Part shown: in pieces, positions 1-42,826 of the stretch
Layout: every line of letters begins with the position of its first letter
How positions within the stretch are numbered: position 1 is the first letter of the stretch
Assembly (NCBI GenBank): GCA_008694505.1
Contig: VZDJ01000116.1
Location: 22,811,501 to 22,875,500, forward strand
DNA length: 64,000 bases
Direction of reading: 5' to 3'
Source of the DNA: Cyanoderma ruficeps
Taxonomy: Eukaryota; Chordata; Aves; Passeriformes; Timaliidae
Program-made: the position numbers and the translations under genes
The notes under the pieces: generated by a model
What the model was told of the DNA's origin: nothing
Seen by the model: the letters and a program-made list of their open reading frames with translations, nothing else
Databases searched by the model: none

Positions 1-1261
1 AATCAGCAGACAGTAACATAGAGATTAAAAAACAGGTTAAAGGCCGCATTGCACTTTTGTCTGATGCAGATAAGTAGTCAGTCAGAATACACCTATTTTT
101 GCACAATGCAGGATCATTCCTCTTGAAAATTGTTGTGAGAAAAATTGGAATTTTTTTGGAACAACTTCTTACAGAAGTAGGTTTCCAAGAACAACTTCTG
201 TGGTCAAGGCAAATGGCAAGGATGGCCAGGATTGGTCTGAATAATGATGGAAACTCGGATTTTCCCACAAATTTTTCCCATACATTCCACCATAATTCCA
301 CTGGCTTCTTTTTCAGGGAAATCGGACTTATAGCAGTTCTACTAGAAAGGAACAAAATCTAGAGCATTACTAAGCCTGATAATTTAATCAGAATTTTAAT
401 AAGCTCAGAATAGTTTTCTGTGACATGAATGACAAGAAAGCAAGACAGCTCTCTTTCGATATAAGACTCTTACTAGAATTTGCAATTAGTCAGTAATGGA
501 CAAGATATTCAAATAAATACATGGCCTTTCACTGACTACACTGAGCTTCCAGGGCAGTTCCCACTAATCTTTTTGGACAAAAGTTCCCTTTTATATATTT
601 CAAAGGAGAACTGAGCTCCAAATTACTCACACCAAATATTAATAGCAACCTTTGCTTAAGTTGGTTTTTTTCCCAAATATCCCATATACATATATATGAA
701 GAGACGTAACCATTAAAAAAAAAAAATCAAGAAGATAGAAAGTTCTCCTGAGTGAGACAAATCCCAGAGCCATCTTCTTGATTTCTTCTTCTTCTGCTTT
801 TCTTAAAAAACTCCTTTCTTCTACATGTTATTCCACCCTCCATATTGTTCTGTGGAATATGCAATTTTACAGCAAAAATTACCATATTGAACTTACATTA
901 TGTAAGATCATGCTATCACATAAATGCTATAGGGTTTATATAATCCAGAAATATTGGCAATCCTGGAAAACTAAGGAAAAGCCCTCAGCTAAGCCTGTTA
1001 ATACCTACTCTATATTGCTCTTCCATCCAAGTAACTGCTGTACCTGTGGGAACTTATGACACAAAGGCCAAAATGACATATTCTTTTCTGAGAGTCAGCT
1101 TTGGAAACACCATCTAAACGTTGGGCAGCATTTACTGCTGAAGAACTTCAGCATCACGCCTATGTGTGAACCTCACCAGGAAGATGCCAACAAAGAGCTG
1201 AGAGTCAGAAACTTAACCAGGTTTTGCACCAGGATCTCCCAAGGTCACGTGTGAAGTATGT
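1..1261. other. Intergenic, nothing recognised
   Basis: AT-rich sequence with short A runs (near 714-726). Short ORFs here have no recognisable protein motifs. A small direct repeat, GAACAACTTCT, occurs at 159-169 and 189-199. Confidence 0.6.
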
Positions 1262-1640
1262 ACTGTGAATAAGAGCTGTGAACACAAGTCTGAGGGAGGG
1301 GATGAGATGCATCCCAGAGTTCTGAGGGAATTGGCTGATGTTTTTGCCAGGCCACTCTCCATGATATCCGAAAAGTCACGGAAGTCAAGTGAAGTCCCTG
1401 GTGACTGGAAAAAGGGAAATATTGCTCCTATTTTTAAAAAGGCTAGAAATGAGGAGCCTGGGAAGCACCGAGCCATCAGCCTCACCTCTGTGCCTGGGAA
1501 CAGATCCTCCTAGCAGCTCTGCTAAGGCACAGGGAGAACAGGGAGTAATTTCAGAAAGACAACTTGGCTTCACCAAGGGCAGGTCCTGCCTGACCAACCA
1601 AGTGGCCCTCTACGATGGAGCACCTGCACCAGTGCTTGCC
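1262..1640 (+). mobile_element. Decayed CR1 LINE fragment, ORF2 reverse-transcriptase region
   Basis: Translation gives CR1 ORF2 reverse-transcriptase signatures: DEMHPRVLRELADVFARPLS, then DWKKGNIAPIFKK and ISLTSVPG in one frame, and GFTKGRSCLTNQVALYDG in a shifted frame. A small deletion near 1500 accounts for the frame change, and stops follow. The piece lacks the endonuclease and the 3' end, so it is an old, dead internal fragment. Confidence 0.85.
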
Positions 1641-2986
1641 TTCAGGAGAGACACAGACAATCCCACAAACTGCCTTTGTAGCTATTTATATACTTCTCAG
1701 AGCTGCATCAAGTAAGGGCAATATCTTGCTGTGTGCCCTGCTTTACCCTTCACCCTGAATGAAATTATGCAGTTGGAATTGGTTAAATGTGTGTTTTTCC
1801 ATAGAGCAATTTTTACATCATGTAAAACATGGCAGGCATTTCCTTGGTCGAAGTTCTCTTTAGCAAAGATGTTGATGAATAACATGGCAAGAATAGCAAA
1901 GAATATTCTGAATAAGCTAGAGTCAAAATCTCTCAGCACTGCTATACACAGTGAAAGTTTGGCAAATCAGAAGGGAAAATACACCTGTGGTTGCAATTAC
2001 AATTATATATTACATTCTGCTGTGAACAGCCAGGCTTGTGTGGGGTAGAAAGTCTGGGGCCAAAAAAAATTAATTATCTAAATCATCATGAAAGTACCTC
2101 AGTGTGTAATTAGATGTCTGATCATAAGAGATACTTAGGTTTCTCTCTGTTCTCCCAGCATTCACACATCACTGTCTTGATTTCTCCCATGCTATTTTCT
2201 TTATACATATTTTCTATCCTGAGCTCAGTATTGCAGGGCCCTCTGGCTGAGAAGTATAGAATTGGACAGGCCTCCCTTCAGAGCATATCAAGATCATTCC
2301 TTAATTAGCTGGTCGATGCAATTTGATTTGAGAGCACGAAGTACTGGCTTTTTTTCAGCAACTGAATGCCTTGTTCCTTGTCATACTAAGTCAAGATATC
2401 AGCTCCTGGTACCAGACCTGGCACTGATCAGTTTTATAGCCAAGGCAAATGCCTGCATGTAGACACACCCTCCTGGACAAAAATCTCCCGGAAATTGTGA
2501 TGGCTGCTTCACGAGGACTCAGGACACACTTGGGAAAGAACATGGGCCAACCAGCCAAAAGCACAATCTTAGAGTCATGGCAACAATAAACTCAAATCCT
2601 GAAAGATTCCTGAAAATATTTGCAAAAAAAACCCAACACTTTTCCTGTTGGTCTTGCCCAATATGTTCATGTACACAGGTTCTGGGTACCAATAAATCTA
2701 TCTGTTATAAATGTAATATATTTAAAGCTCAGATCTAGATGAGTTTTCTCATGCAATATTTTTCTTTCAATGTGTTAAAAAAAAAAATCAAGCAAAACCA
2801 GAAGGTTTAATTCAGTCACACTTTTTTTTTTTTAGTTCACTTTCGAATCTGTTTGAGCTTAAAACTGATGCCAATTCTCCACAACATTCAGTTGTTTATT
2901 CCACAGCAAGTCACGCTGATAGAGATGCCAGCAGATGACTGAATTCCCAAGTTAAGCACATCACTGGAGTATAACACGGGGTCAGG

Positions 2987-3000
2987 CTGCCCTCTGCGGG
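2987..3000 (-). promoter_or_regulatory. CTCF-like motif
   Basis: CTGCCCTCTGCGGG; the reverse complement matches the CTCF core CCASYAGRKGGCRS at 13 of 14 positions. Motif match only; occupancy unknown. Confidence 0.35.
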
Positions 3001-4189
3001 CTGGGATCTGGATCTGGGACAAATTGTTTTGCAACACCACACAGAAATGGATTATTGTGAGTACAGGATTTCTACATCTGAACACAGAAATTTGATTTAT
3101 GATGTACACGTAATGCCAATACAGCAATTGGCTCTCTGCTGCCTGGTTGCTGCTGCTGGAGAGGAAGGAAGGAAATGCAGACTGCAGGTGTCTGATGTAG
3201 CAGTCAAGCACTCCAGGTACAAATAACAGCTCAATCTACACCACCTGGGAATTCCTGGGAGAGCCAGAGGATAATAGCTTCTGAACATAACACCAGAGAA
3301 ACCAAATGCCTGGAAATTCTTCACCTGGCACATGAGCTGCCAGGCAGGAATCAAGTACAGCATATTACAGCACCACTCCAAGATCTAATCAGGAACAGGT
3401 TCCTTTATATTTGCTGTATTATAGACACAGGTCTGCTTACTTCAGCATTTCACAACATGAGGCCTGAATGTCAAACTAGTCCAAAGCAGCCTGAGGCAAG
3501 AGAACAGGGATGAGCAACAGAAATATTCCTACGTGATGCTGGGTCTACTGCAGACTTCATTTTCTTTGCTCATTGTCAGTTGTGCCTCCAGCTCAGTTCC
3601 TTAAAGTCTTCATCCAAGCACAGACGTTCGTTCCTACAGGGCTGATGACTCAGAAAGAAATTACAAAGGATTGAGCTGTGCAGACTTTTTTTGGAAATGG
3701 AGTTTGGCTCAGAGTATAGCTTCTGAACATGAAATTCTAACAGGAAGTGCTCAGGCTCTCCCTCTGACCCCACCCACAGGTAAAAATAATGCAATGGCGA
3801 TATTCACGGTCACTTTCCCCTCTGTGGGAACCACAGGAGAATTCAGTCAGTTGTCAAGAAGGGCCAGTCTTTAAATACAGGACCCTTCTTAAATTCATTG
3901 AGGTTTAGTTGCAATGACGATGACGCAAATATCATGTGGGATGTGAGAGCCACAGGAGTTAGTCAATGTCTTTGTAAACTCAAACCAGTCCCGTAGCTTC
4001 AAACAACATCATCTGAGAGCCAAGCAGGACAAGTGCACTGCTAAGACATGGGCTGTCAGGTGTAGCAACCAAAGCTTTTACAATCCAAGTGACACGCAGC
4101 AGTTAAGCCCAGAGGTAACATTACTAGCTGGCATACCAATTCCTTCTGTACGGGATACACAGGGATATTTTTTCCCGAAAAAAGTACTG

Positions 4190-4440
4190 AGAGGGATTCG
4201 CTCTGAGTCCTCCTGTCCCAGAGGTGAAGCCCGGTCAGCTGCGCCCTCTGCTGTCGAGAGCTGGAAGTGGCGGGAGGCAGCGGCTCCTTCCCGGCGGAAC
4301 AGCTCGGGGGAACATCGCTGGAATTCTCTCGTGAAACTCCGTGGACAGTGAACGCCGGAGCGCCTTGTGGCACTAGAGTTTGTGCCTGCCTAGATAATTG
4401 TGCTATCAATAATTTAAAATTAATCGCGAAGGCACTACCG
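4190..4440. other. CpG-dense patch (orphan mini-island)
   Basis: About 14-17 CpG dinucleotides in roughly 250 bases, compared with one or two per few hundred bases in the flanks. No recognisable exon. It carries a CTCF-like motif at 4241-4254. Confidence 0.5.
4241..4254 (-). promoter_or_regulatory. CTCF-like motif
   Basis: GCGCCCTCTGCTGT; the reverse complement fits the CTCF core at 13 of 14 positions. It has the same orientation as the motif at 2987 and sits in the CpG-dense patch. Confidence 0.4.
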
Positions 4441-6767
4441 AGTGGATCATAAATATTTCAGACTTCCTTCAAAATTAAGATGTTTTGCAGGGCTGAAATT
4501 TAATGTCAGTCTCCATGCAAGATTTCAATTAAACCTCAGGACAAAGATACGTGAATTTAAAGTCTGACAAAAACCTACTTTTAATTGTGGACTAATGAGA
4601 AAGAGAGCTCTGCAGAAAGCTACTATACTTGCATGGTAATAATGTGCCTGATTTAATTTGCATAACTCATATGGACTATCAAGATCAGCTTTTGCTTATG
4701 ATTAAACAGATTATCTGATGACATTTTAGGGATCAAGAGATTATAGTCCCTAATCCAAAGATGTAAGTAACTATGAAATCTTATTATGCATTAGAAAACA
4801 AACAATGCTGTCAGAGCCAATCTGAAAATGACAGAAATCTCTTAGTAGGGTCAAGGCTAAGCACCTAAATTCTCCCCAGAAATACACACAAATTCTGGTT
4901 CCCAGACTTCCCTCTCTGCAAGTACTCAGATGAAATATTGAGAGAACGAATTTATATCAGGTGGACTACACATTTTTTTCCCCAGTATTTCAGGGCAAAA
5001 TCCAGTTTTATGTTTATTTAAACCACATCCAGACCCTTGCATTCATTACAGTTGCAATATAGCATAAACCCAGTAGTTTATCTTTAATCTCCTTGCTTCA
5101 GCTTCCACAAGAAAAAGTATCCTTGTGCTCCTGCCAGCCTGCAGACTGCAGTAAAATTGGCTAAACTCTAACTGATCACATCTGAGTGTATTTTATCTGC
5201 TTTCAATAATTTATGATATGCTAGCACTTGCTGATACTGTATGGCAGAACATCCATATATTTACTTATAGAGGAAAGCCTGGATTTTAATGCTTCCAGTG
5301 GAACAGGAGTATTTGAGGAAAACATGATGGGATTGGAAAAGAAATGTCTCATTTTACTGACGACATGTACATCTGACCTCCTCGTGGTCTCCTTTACAAG
5401 CCATTATAAAAGGTAAAGCAGGGTGGTACAGAGAGTGTAAGTGAAGCACAAACAGGGAATTGCTGCTGGGCAGGCAATATCTGCCCAGTGCTGTGACCTC
5501 CACGGTAGCAATAAGTGCTGGTGTGAGGAGGCTCTTGTGACAGGTAAGCACTCAGACAATAGATGAACGATTGAGAAGTTTGTAACCCAGCAGAAGACAA
5601 ATGAATGTCTCCCCAGAAAGAGCAGATGTGCGGATGTGGAACAGAATGCACAGGCCAGAAAGCACCTGAAAATGGGATTTATGAAATACTGCATGAGCTG
5701 ATTACATGGAGCTGCTGGCCAATCAGCAAGGAGGGAGGTGATGTACGCAGCGGAGAGCATAGAGCCAGAAAATTCATGACAGAAAATTACTTTGATTCCA
5801 CTGCATGCTCTTCAGTGTGTGATGTGCAGCATGCTGGCTTTCTGCAGTAAAGCCCAGCATCAGAAAGGTCTGAAAATGATGCAAAATATTTCCTTAGCCC
5901 TCCTCAAAAGCAGAGATCATGCTGAACCACTAAAACTTCATTCTTTATTTCATCCAAGTAGGCACTGAAAACATAGATGTCAATCTGATTATTATAAACA
6001 CAATAAAATCCTCCACAGAATATCAACAGATATTGGGTATAGCACTAACAGAAAAAATTTCATCTAGGGTAGAAATATTCACCAAATCTTCAAGCTCTCT
6101 GAATTAAAAGTCCAGAGTGCAGGAACTTCTTCTGTAATGTAGACAAATGCATCCATTAGACACTGGCCTGGTGCCATCAATCCAAATAGCAGAGAGATTT
6201 TCAGATAGAAACGCCAGCACATTATCTCACGGTCACACACCACCTAAATTGATTTAATCTAGACAATTTCATTAATTTGTAAGAAAGAAGAAAGTTCTCA
6301 AAAGCTCTATCAATTAGAACAGCCTCACTTTCACATTTTCATTTCCCATATTTAAGCAAAACACTAACTCACTGCATGTACTTTTCCATAAAAAGAACTA
6401 CCTTGCCAAAAANAGAACTGTGCTCTCAAGGGTACTAAAACAGGTAGTAATACTTGTGTTTATTTCAGTGGAAACAACATCAAGCATGAACAGGTGAAGA
6501 TGTATTGTTGCACATGACATGACATTGGTAGCCCATCCACAACTGCATCATCTTCAGTTGAATCATCCCTAATGAGAACAAGAAGAATCCAAACAAAATG
6601 TAACCTCAGCTGAATTCTTCTGCACTGACACTGCTGAAACAATTTTTTCCATCAGTTTCCAGTGATTTGCATTACTACTGGTTTGCCAATATTTATCCAG
6701 TATTCCCAGCAGTGAGACATACCTACATATGGTTGAGAAATTAGAGATTACTTTAAAAAATCGTTAA

Positions 6768-6786
6768 ATATATATATATATATATA
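6768..6786. repeat. (AT)n microsatellite
   Basis: Uninterrupted alternating A/T, about 9.5 units. Confidence 0.95.
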
Positions 6787-8159
6787 CAATTTGCAAGACA
6801 TATAAGCACCAAAGACTGGATTCTGCACTCTGGCTACAAATTCAAGCCAAATCTATTGGTTGGTAAATGCAGAATTATATGCAGAGATTCAATTTGTTTA
6901 GTAGGCTTAGGAAAAATAATTTCCATGTAATATTTTCTCCTTTTTTACTTTACTGCGAGGCATTTCTCATTGAGAAGTCTTAATAAGAAGTCACTTTTAC
7001 CACGAAAATCTTAATTTCAACCACAATGAAGTGTTCTGTTTAAATAATAATGCGTTTATATACATCAGTCACTCTTAGAATAATAAGAGGCCCTTAAGCA
7101 TTACAAAAGCTTTACCTCACCATCTGTGATTCTGTGATTTATGATTTCATAAATTGTTAAGTACGATTAGGAATACTCTCACAGTTATAAAACTGTCTCC
7201 TTTTATATCTTCATGATATCTTACTGTCTCTTTATTCATTCTGCTGCTTGGAGATTGGAAAGCCTAAGCACATTTTTGCAGGAAAAAACAGACTGCAAAA
7301 GCATCTTAAATGACCATGTTGTCTTAGACACAGATATGCAGGTACCTTCCAAATGCAGCACCTGTCCAGTTAATAATCACCTTAACACAGGGATGTTTCA
7401 TCATATGGTTACCCACGTAAAAAATTTACATTTCCTATGAACATCTATAGAATATAAGTTGACAAACAGAGAATAATCAGATTTTTATAAACCTGACATA
7501 ATTACCTTTTAAACTGATATTGACATATCAGGGCTTCTGGATTTTGAGAAGGAAATGGCTCTGCTCTTTAACACCTACAACGAAGGTGTACAACCAGTAT
7601 TTACTTCCATAGAGTATTTGGGCTGTAGCTCTCCATGCCTGCAAAGCACAGGGGTAGTAATAGCAATCAGTACAGCAGAATCATTAGTAAGACTTCATCA
7701 CAGCATTGTCATAGACTTCCCAGATGACATAATTTAAAGAACAGCAGTTAAATATTAGTTTTGTCCTGTCTTTTGATTCATCTCTCTCTGCATGCTCCTA
7801 GCATATGAGGGAGCTGGTGTTCATTCCTCTCCAAAAATTAATGTGGAAGCTTTCCTTCATTTGGTACTACTGGGTCTCCTCCCTTTCACATACTGGTCTA
7901 TCACCTTCCCAACATTTCATTCTGCTAGCCAGTGCCAAAGCAGTCCTGCTCTCCTACGTAAATCTGACAAGTATCCAAACATTTTCCAAAAACATCGTAC
8001 TGCTTGCCAGCTACATCTGTAACTTCTGATCACCCCACTTTACCTCTGCTTTTCCTGTGGCACTGCAAAATGGGAGGGATGATAATTTTCTCTGAAGTAT
8101 TTGATCTGGAGATGAAATAAAGCCCTCTTTGTCTCCTTCTCTCTGTGTGGAAAAAACCC

Positions 8160-8183
8160 AACAAACAAACAAACAAACAAACA
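8160..8183. repeat. (AAAC)6 microsatellite
   Basis: About six perfect AAAC units, about 85 bases left of a minus-strand CR1 fragment. Confidence 0.95.
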
Positions 8184-8267
8184 GTGAAATGAGCAATGTG
8201 CACATTGCCCCAAGCCCTCTCATCTATGGTACCATGCCACCCATGCCACAGCCTCTCACCCAGCAGC

Positions 8268-8485
8268 AACAAGACAGGATCATTTATGTTTGGAAAAGAC
8301 CTTCCAGACTGTCAAGTCCAAGCTTTGACCTAATGCCACCATGCCCACTAAACCATATCGCAAAGTGCCACATCCACCCATTTTTTCAAACACTTTCAGG
8401 GATGGTGATTCCACAACTTGTCACTGACTTTCTGAGCTCATCACCCTTACACTGCTTTGCAAAGAGTTATTTCCTTGAGGATCTC
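8268..8485 (-). mobile_element. CR1 LINE 3' fragment, minus orientation
   Basis: Reads as the reverse complement of a CR1 3' end. On the + strand, GGATCATTTATGTTTGG, then AAAAGACCTTCC, AAGTCCAAG, CCACTAAACCATAT and GGGATGGTGATTCCAC appear in CR1 order. Similarity fades beyond about 8425, so the right limit is approximate. Confidence 0.75.
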
Positions 8486-8694
8486 ATTGTCCCTGTGGAT
8501 GATGACAGACCCAAAATGTCCCAGCAGACAGCAAGCTGGGCCTTTTGCCATACATGCCAGGGTTGCTCCATATCTGTGCCATGCTGGCAGGAGATTGGAG
8601 GCAGCCATCTCCCCTCCCTCACAATTCTGAGGGATCCCAGAGACCTTTGTGGAAGTCTGATGGCAGCCTTTGGGCACGGGGATGGTGGAGGTGA

Positions 8695-9326
8695 GCACCA
8701 CCTCAGCCAAGACAGTGTGTGCCCAGGTGGGCAAGGAGGCCAGTGGCATCCTGACCTATCTCAGGAATAGTGCGGCCAGCAGGAGCAGGGCGTCCTCCTG
8801 CACTGTGTACTAGCGAGGCCACACCTCCAGTGCCGTGTCCAGTTCTGGGCTCCTCAATTCAGAAAGGACATTGAGGTGCCGGAATTAGTCCAGAGAAGGG
8901 CAAAGAAAGTGGGGAAGGATCTGGAGCACATTTTCTGTCAGGAGTGGCTGAGGGCACAGGAGCTGTTTAGCCTGCAGAAAAGGAGGCTCATGGAGGACCG
9001 TCCCATTCTCTGTAACTCCCTGGCAGAAGGTTGTAGCCAGGTGGGGGTCAGACCCTGCTCCCAGACAACCAGCGGCAGGACACAATTTTAAGCTGTGCCA
9101 GGGGAGATTTGGGTTAGCCATCAGGAAGAATTTCTCCACACAGAGGGTGATTAGACATTGGAATGGACTGCCTAGAGAGGTAGTGGAGTCAGCATCCTGG
9201 AGGTGTTTAAGGAAAAACTGGACATGGCACTCAGTGTCATGGTCTGGTTCACAAGGTGGTGTACGGTCGTAGGTCGGACTCGATGATCTCAGAGGTCTTT
9301 CCAATCGAAGTGATTCTGTGACTGTG
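8695..9326 (+). mobile_element. CR1 LINE 3' fragment (about 630 bp), plus orientation, ending at the FHIP2A CpG island
   Basis: Contains the ordered landmarks of a CR1 3' end: GGCCAGTGGCATCCTG, GGCCAGCAGGAGCAGG, TCCAGAGAAGGGCAAAGAA, GCCTGCAGAAAAGGAGGCTC, CATCAGGAAGAATTTCTCC, GTGGAGTCAGCATCCTGGAG, CGATGATCTCAGAGGTCTTT and the terminal GATTCTGTGA-type repeats. 5'-truncated and broken by stops. Its 3' end coincides with the left border of the FHIP2A promoter island. Confidence 0.92.
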
Positions 9327-9713
9327 ATTCACTTCCCTGCCCGGGAGTTGCCCGCGGAAGCGGGGGCTGGCCGGGTCACAGGAGCACCGGCTCGCAGCCC
9401 GGCAGCGTTGCGCACTAACCGTGCCCCGCCCCGCCCGCACTCCGGGGTAGGCGCAAGCGGCCCGGCCGGGCGGGAACGCGGCGCTCCCGGTTGGCAGTGC
9501 CCGGGGCCGGGCCGAGAGGAGCGGGGCGGGCAGAGCCGGGCCGAGCTGTGTGTAGGGTGGCGGCCCCTGCAGGACACCCGGAGCCTCGGCAGCCGCCGCC
9601 GCGCAGCCGGCGGTGTCAGTGCCACGGTGTCCGCCGGGGAGCGAGAGGCAGCGCCGGCGCCCGCCCGCCCGATCCCCGCGGCCAGGCCCCCGTATGCAGC
9701 CCTCACCCTGGAG

Positions 9714-9728
9714 CGGCGGCGGCGGCGG
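9714..9728 (+). repeat. (CGG)5 triplet run in the 5' leader
   Basis: Five CGG units lie 55 bases upstream of the FHIP2A ATG, inside the CpG island. In the main frame they would encode five arginines if the upstream region were translated. The run is short here. Confidence 0.9.
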
Positions 9729-9782
9729 ATCGAGGAGCTCTCGAGGTCCTCCCGGCAGCGGCTGCTGCAGTCGCGGGACAGG

Positions 9783-39728
<29,946 letters not shown>

Positions 39729-40152
39729 GCAGCCCCGGCTCCGGGCCGGGCCCGGCCACAGCGCCACCGGCAACACCCAGGGACAAGGTGGTGCCTCCTG
39801 GAAAGTGTCACGGGATGTTTGGAAGACAAGTTCCTTTCGCCAGATGTTGAGATTGCAGATGGACTTGGAACATGAGTGAAGGCATCTGGGGACAAACCAA
39901 TACACAACATTTCTAGCCACTGTGTGAAGAGCTGCAAAAGCTGCATGAAGAACTACAGACATCAGACCTTGATGACAATGTTTAGACTGTTTGGGCTCTT
40001 GTATGTCCTGAGGCTCACATGCATCAATTTGCTCTTTCTGACCATATTACTTTAAAAAAAAAATTAATTTTATAGCATTTTTATCTCTTAATTCTTTTTC
40101 TTTTCAGTCGGATATATGAAAGAAAAACGCACCTATAGTTGCAATGTGTGTT

Positions 40153-40158
40153 ATTAAA
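40153..40158 (+). terminator. Proximal polyadenylation signal candidate (ATTAAA)
   Basis: ATTAAA 425 bases after the FHIP2A stop codon. It would give a short 3' UTR. The downstream sequence is A-rich rather than GU-rich, so it is weak. Confidence 0.25.
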
Positions 40159-41357
40159 AATTAAGAAGTTCAAAAAATCCACCAATCCATATACAATAGA
40201 ATATGTTAATGAGGGATCATTTTGCTTTTGGTAGATCTTAAGTACAATCCTGAGCTTGATTCCTCAGTGGTTTACTCCAAGAAATCTATCAGTCTAAAAT
40301 CAATACTAAAGAAATTAATCCTGATTCGGCATCACATGCATAGCAAATATATAAGTGTACATGTTTGTAGCATGTTTGTCTCTGTCATTCCAAGTGATTG
40401 GTCTCCAGGTCATCCATGTAGCTAGATTTGCTTTAGCTTTTTACATGGGAACTCTAGTTGCTTGACTCATGTCACCTTTATATTATAGGTTAATTATAGG
40501 TCATCAGTAGTTGTTGCTGAAACAGTATTTTTAATTTCTTTTAAATTGGTATTAGTCTGAATTGGTTTAAGAATCTTTTGTGCCTTGGAAGTCGGCAGCA
40601 TAAATATTCTGTTATTTTGAGAGACATTTTTATCGCTTACCTAACCATCACAGTGATGCCAACTCAGTTAAAGCATTGATAACTTATTTAGGACCAAAAT
40701 TTGCACCTGCTTTTCACAGTGCTGGGATGCAGGAATGCCTCTCAGTGATTCTTTTTCCATGTGAATGCCATCAGCCAGGGCAGAGACTGGCAGTGCCAGC
40801 AGAGGCCACCACAAGCTGCTTTGCTTCTGCCCTCCAGAGTGTCCTCACTGCCAGCACCCTGTGCACTGGCAGGTGGCTGTGCTGGGCCTTGCAGACCTGT
40901 CCTGCTCCACCCTCGTGGGCAGGATCTCTTTCCCCTCCTTTGAGCAAGGTGGGGCTCAGCTCCTTCCGTTTACATTGTCTGTCCTCGTTAGTCTTTGGTG
41001 CCCCCCTGTTTGCACAGCTAATGCCCATTTCAGATGTCATTGCTCCTAGGCAAACATGGGCTAATTTATTCACTCACTAGAATTCTTCTGGATTTACATG
41101 ACTGTACTTAGAATCAGATTCTGCTCTCTATCCATGCCTTTGAGGTCTTGTTTTTTAATATTTATGGAAGCTGGATGTTAAGAGGCCTTTTGAGTTAGCA
41201 GGTTAATTAGAGCAGTGTCACAGTTAATGGGCTAAATTTATTCTTGTCACCAGTGAAGAGCATCCTGCTGTAAAAGCTTCCAGTACAGGTTCAGCTGGAG
41301 AAAGCAGTTCTGGAACATTTTGGCAGGTAAAACCTGTATTCAGTGGCTTCCTGTACC

Positions 41358-41400
41358 TTTTTTTTTTTTTTTTTTTTAAAANTTTTTTTTTTTTTTTTTT
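41358..41400. repeat. Double poly(T) tract with an ambiguous base
   Basis: T20, then AAAA, an N at 41382, then T18, within the presumed 3' UTR. The length and base order here are probably unreliable. Confidence 0.9.
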
Positions 41401-42826
41401 GTAAAAAGTGTTGCATTCCTCTGGCAAACAAAAGCATGTTTTACTTCTTCACCTGTTGGGTTTTTTTCTGCATTTAGCTCCAAATGTTTTCAGGTCTAAG
41501 TAGCATAGTAGGACAAAATTTGAAAAAATTACACTTACTTCATTTTTCTTCTTTAGGAACATACTTTGAATGTTGCAAATCATTTTTAGTGACCTGCATT
41601 GCAGACAGTCCACATTAGAAGCTTCCTTAATACCTAACACATAGTTTAAAACATGTTGATGTCTATGCAGAGCGATGCATAATACATACATTTGTTATTT
41701 ATAAGGTCCCAATTCAGCAAAACGGTTAAGCATAAGCTTAGTTTCAAGTATTTTTGCTTAAATCACAATCTTTTATATGATCAAAGTTAAGCAGTTGAGC
41801 AGAAATGCTGATGCTTTACTGAATTTGGGTCTTCGTTGGTCTTGCTTGAGCTTAATTACTTTTCCCTCAAATCATCTATTTATTTTTTTTAAAGCATATG
41901 CTCCAGAATACTTCTAATGTCCCAATTTCAGTGGAAACTGGAAGTAATACTGCTATAAATGAAAGTGAGCGAAACGTTAAACAAAACTTGTAAGAGCATT
42001 CTGAGTAATATAAGAATGGATAAAGCCATTCAAGAGTTGCCTGATTTCAAATGAAAACATTAACATCACTTCTTTGTTTTGCTGTTTTCACTGGTACCTG
42101 AACTCATTACACTGAAAGGCTGCAGCCTCTGTGGTGTTCTAATGCAAAACACTGCAGAGCTGCAAACACAGCTCCTGAAGCTTGTCCATGAGAAAAATGC
42201 ATAGATAGAACTATGAGCACTCTTAAATTCAGGCCATGATTGTTCAGTCTCCAGTGACATTGGTGATGTTTTCTTGCAAACCAAATGTTATTTGGTCAGT
42301 AAATTTATAAGACGTGGATCCATCCTCACACAAGTGAAGCAATCCTTTAAGTTGCTTTAGCCTAAACTGCTTTTGTGAGTGCTGCCTACAAACCTTTAAT
42401 TACCATACCTGAGGACAATGACCTTTTATTTTTGTAAAAGTGATTTAATCTTTCTTAAGAGATGGAACTCATTTAATTATTTTTGTGGTGATATTTTTCA
42501 TGCACTTTTTTTTTTAATGATTAGAAGTTAGTTCAGGTCCATGCTTTTCACCTTTTTGATCTATGCATGTCATTGAGGAGCCCATTTTGTTTCTGTGTGT
42601 GTGTTTGTATGTGGTTATTTATTACCCAGAGAGGGCCACCCGAGAAAATACTTGGCCTGAAGAGTTCATGGTTTGTGAAGATCCTCCACATGTCAGTAGG
42701 AAAGACAAGTGCTCATCACCTGTGAGAATGGGGCCACTGGTATTAGATTGAAATACTTGGGATAGTAGAATAATTTTTTATTTCAAAAGCAGATCCAAAC
42801 CACATTCTAATCCTGATGCACATGTG

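Larger units (their letters stand above)
1641..8159. other. Intergenic DNA upstream of FHIP2A
   Basis: Mostly AT-rich with no supported gene on either strand. It contains CTCF-like motifs at 2987-3000 and 4241-4254, a CpG-dense patch at about 4190-4440, an (AT) microsatellite at 6768-6786 and one N at 6413. ABLIM1, which flanks this gene upstream in human, shows no exon here. Confidence 0.6.

Noticed and set aside
159..199. Direct repeat GAACAACTTCT 30 bases apart
   Set aside because: Too short and isolated to interpret.
7110..7150. GTGATTCTGTGATTTATGATT resembling a CR1 terminal repeat
   Set aside because: There is no CR1 body upstream of it; the short match is not enough.
8129..8770. 213-codon plus-strand ORF
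   Set aside because: It runs through an AAAC microsatellite and CR1 fragments in both orientations. No protein motif is seen, and stops are merely absent by chance.
8885..9304. 139-codon minus-strand ORF
   Set aside because: It is the antisense of the CR1 3' fragment, which produces such ORFs repeatedly.
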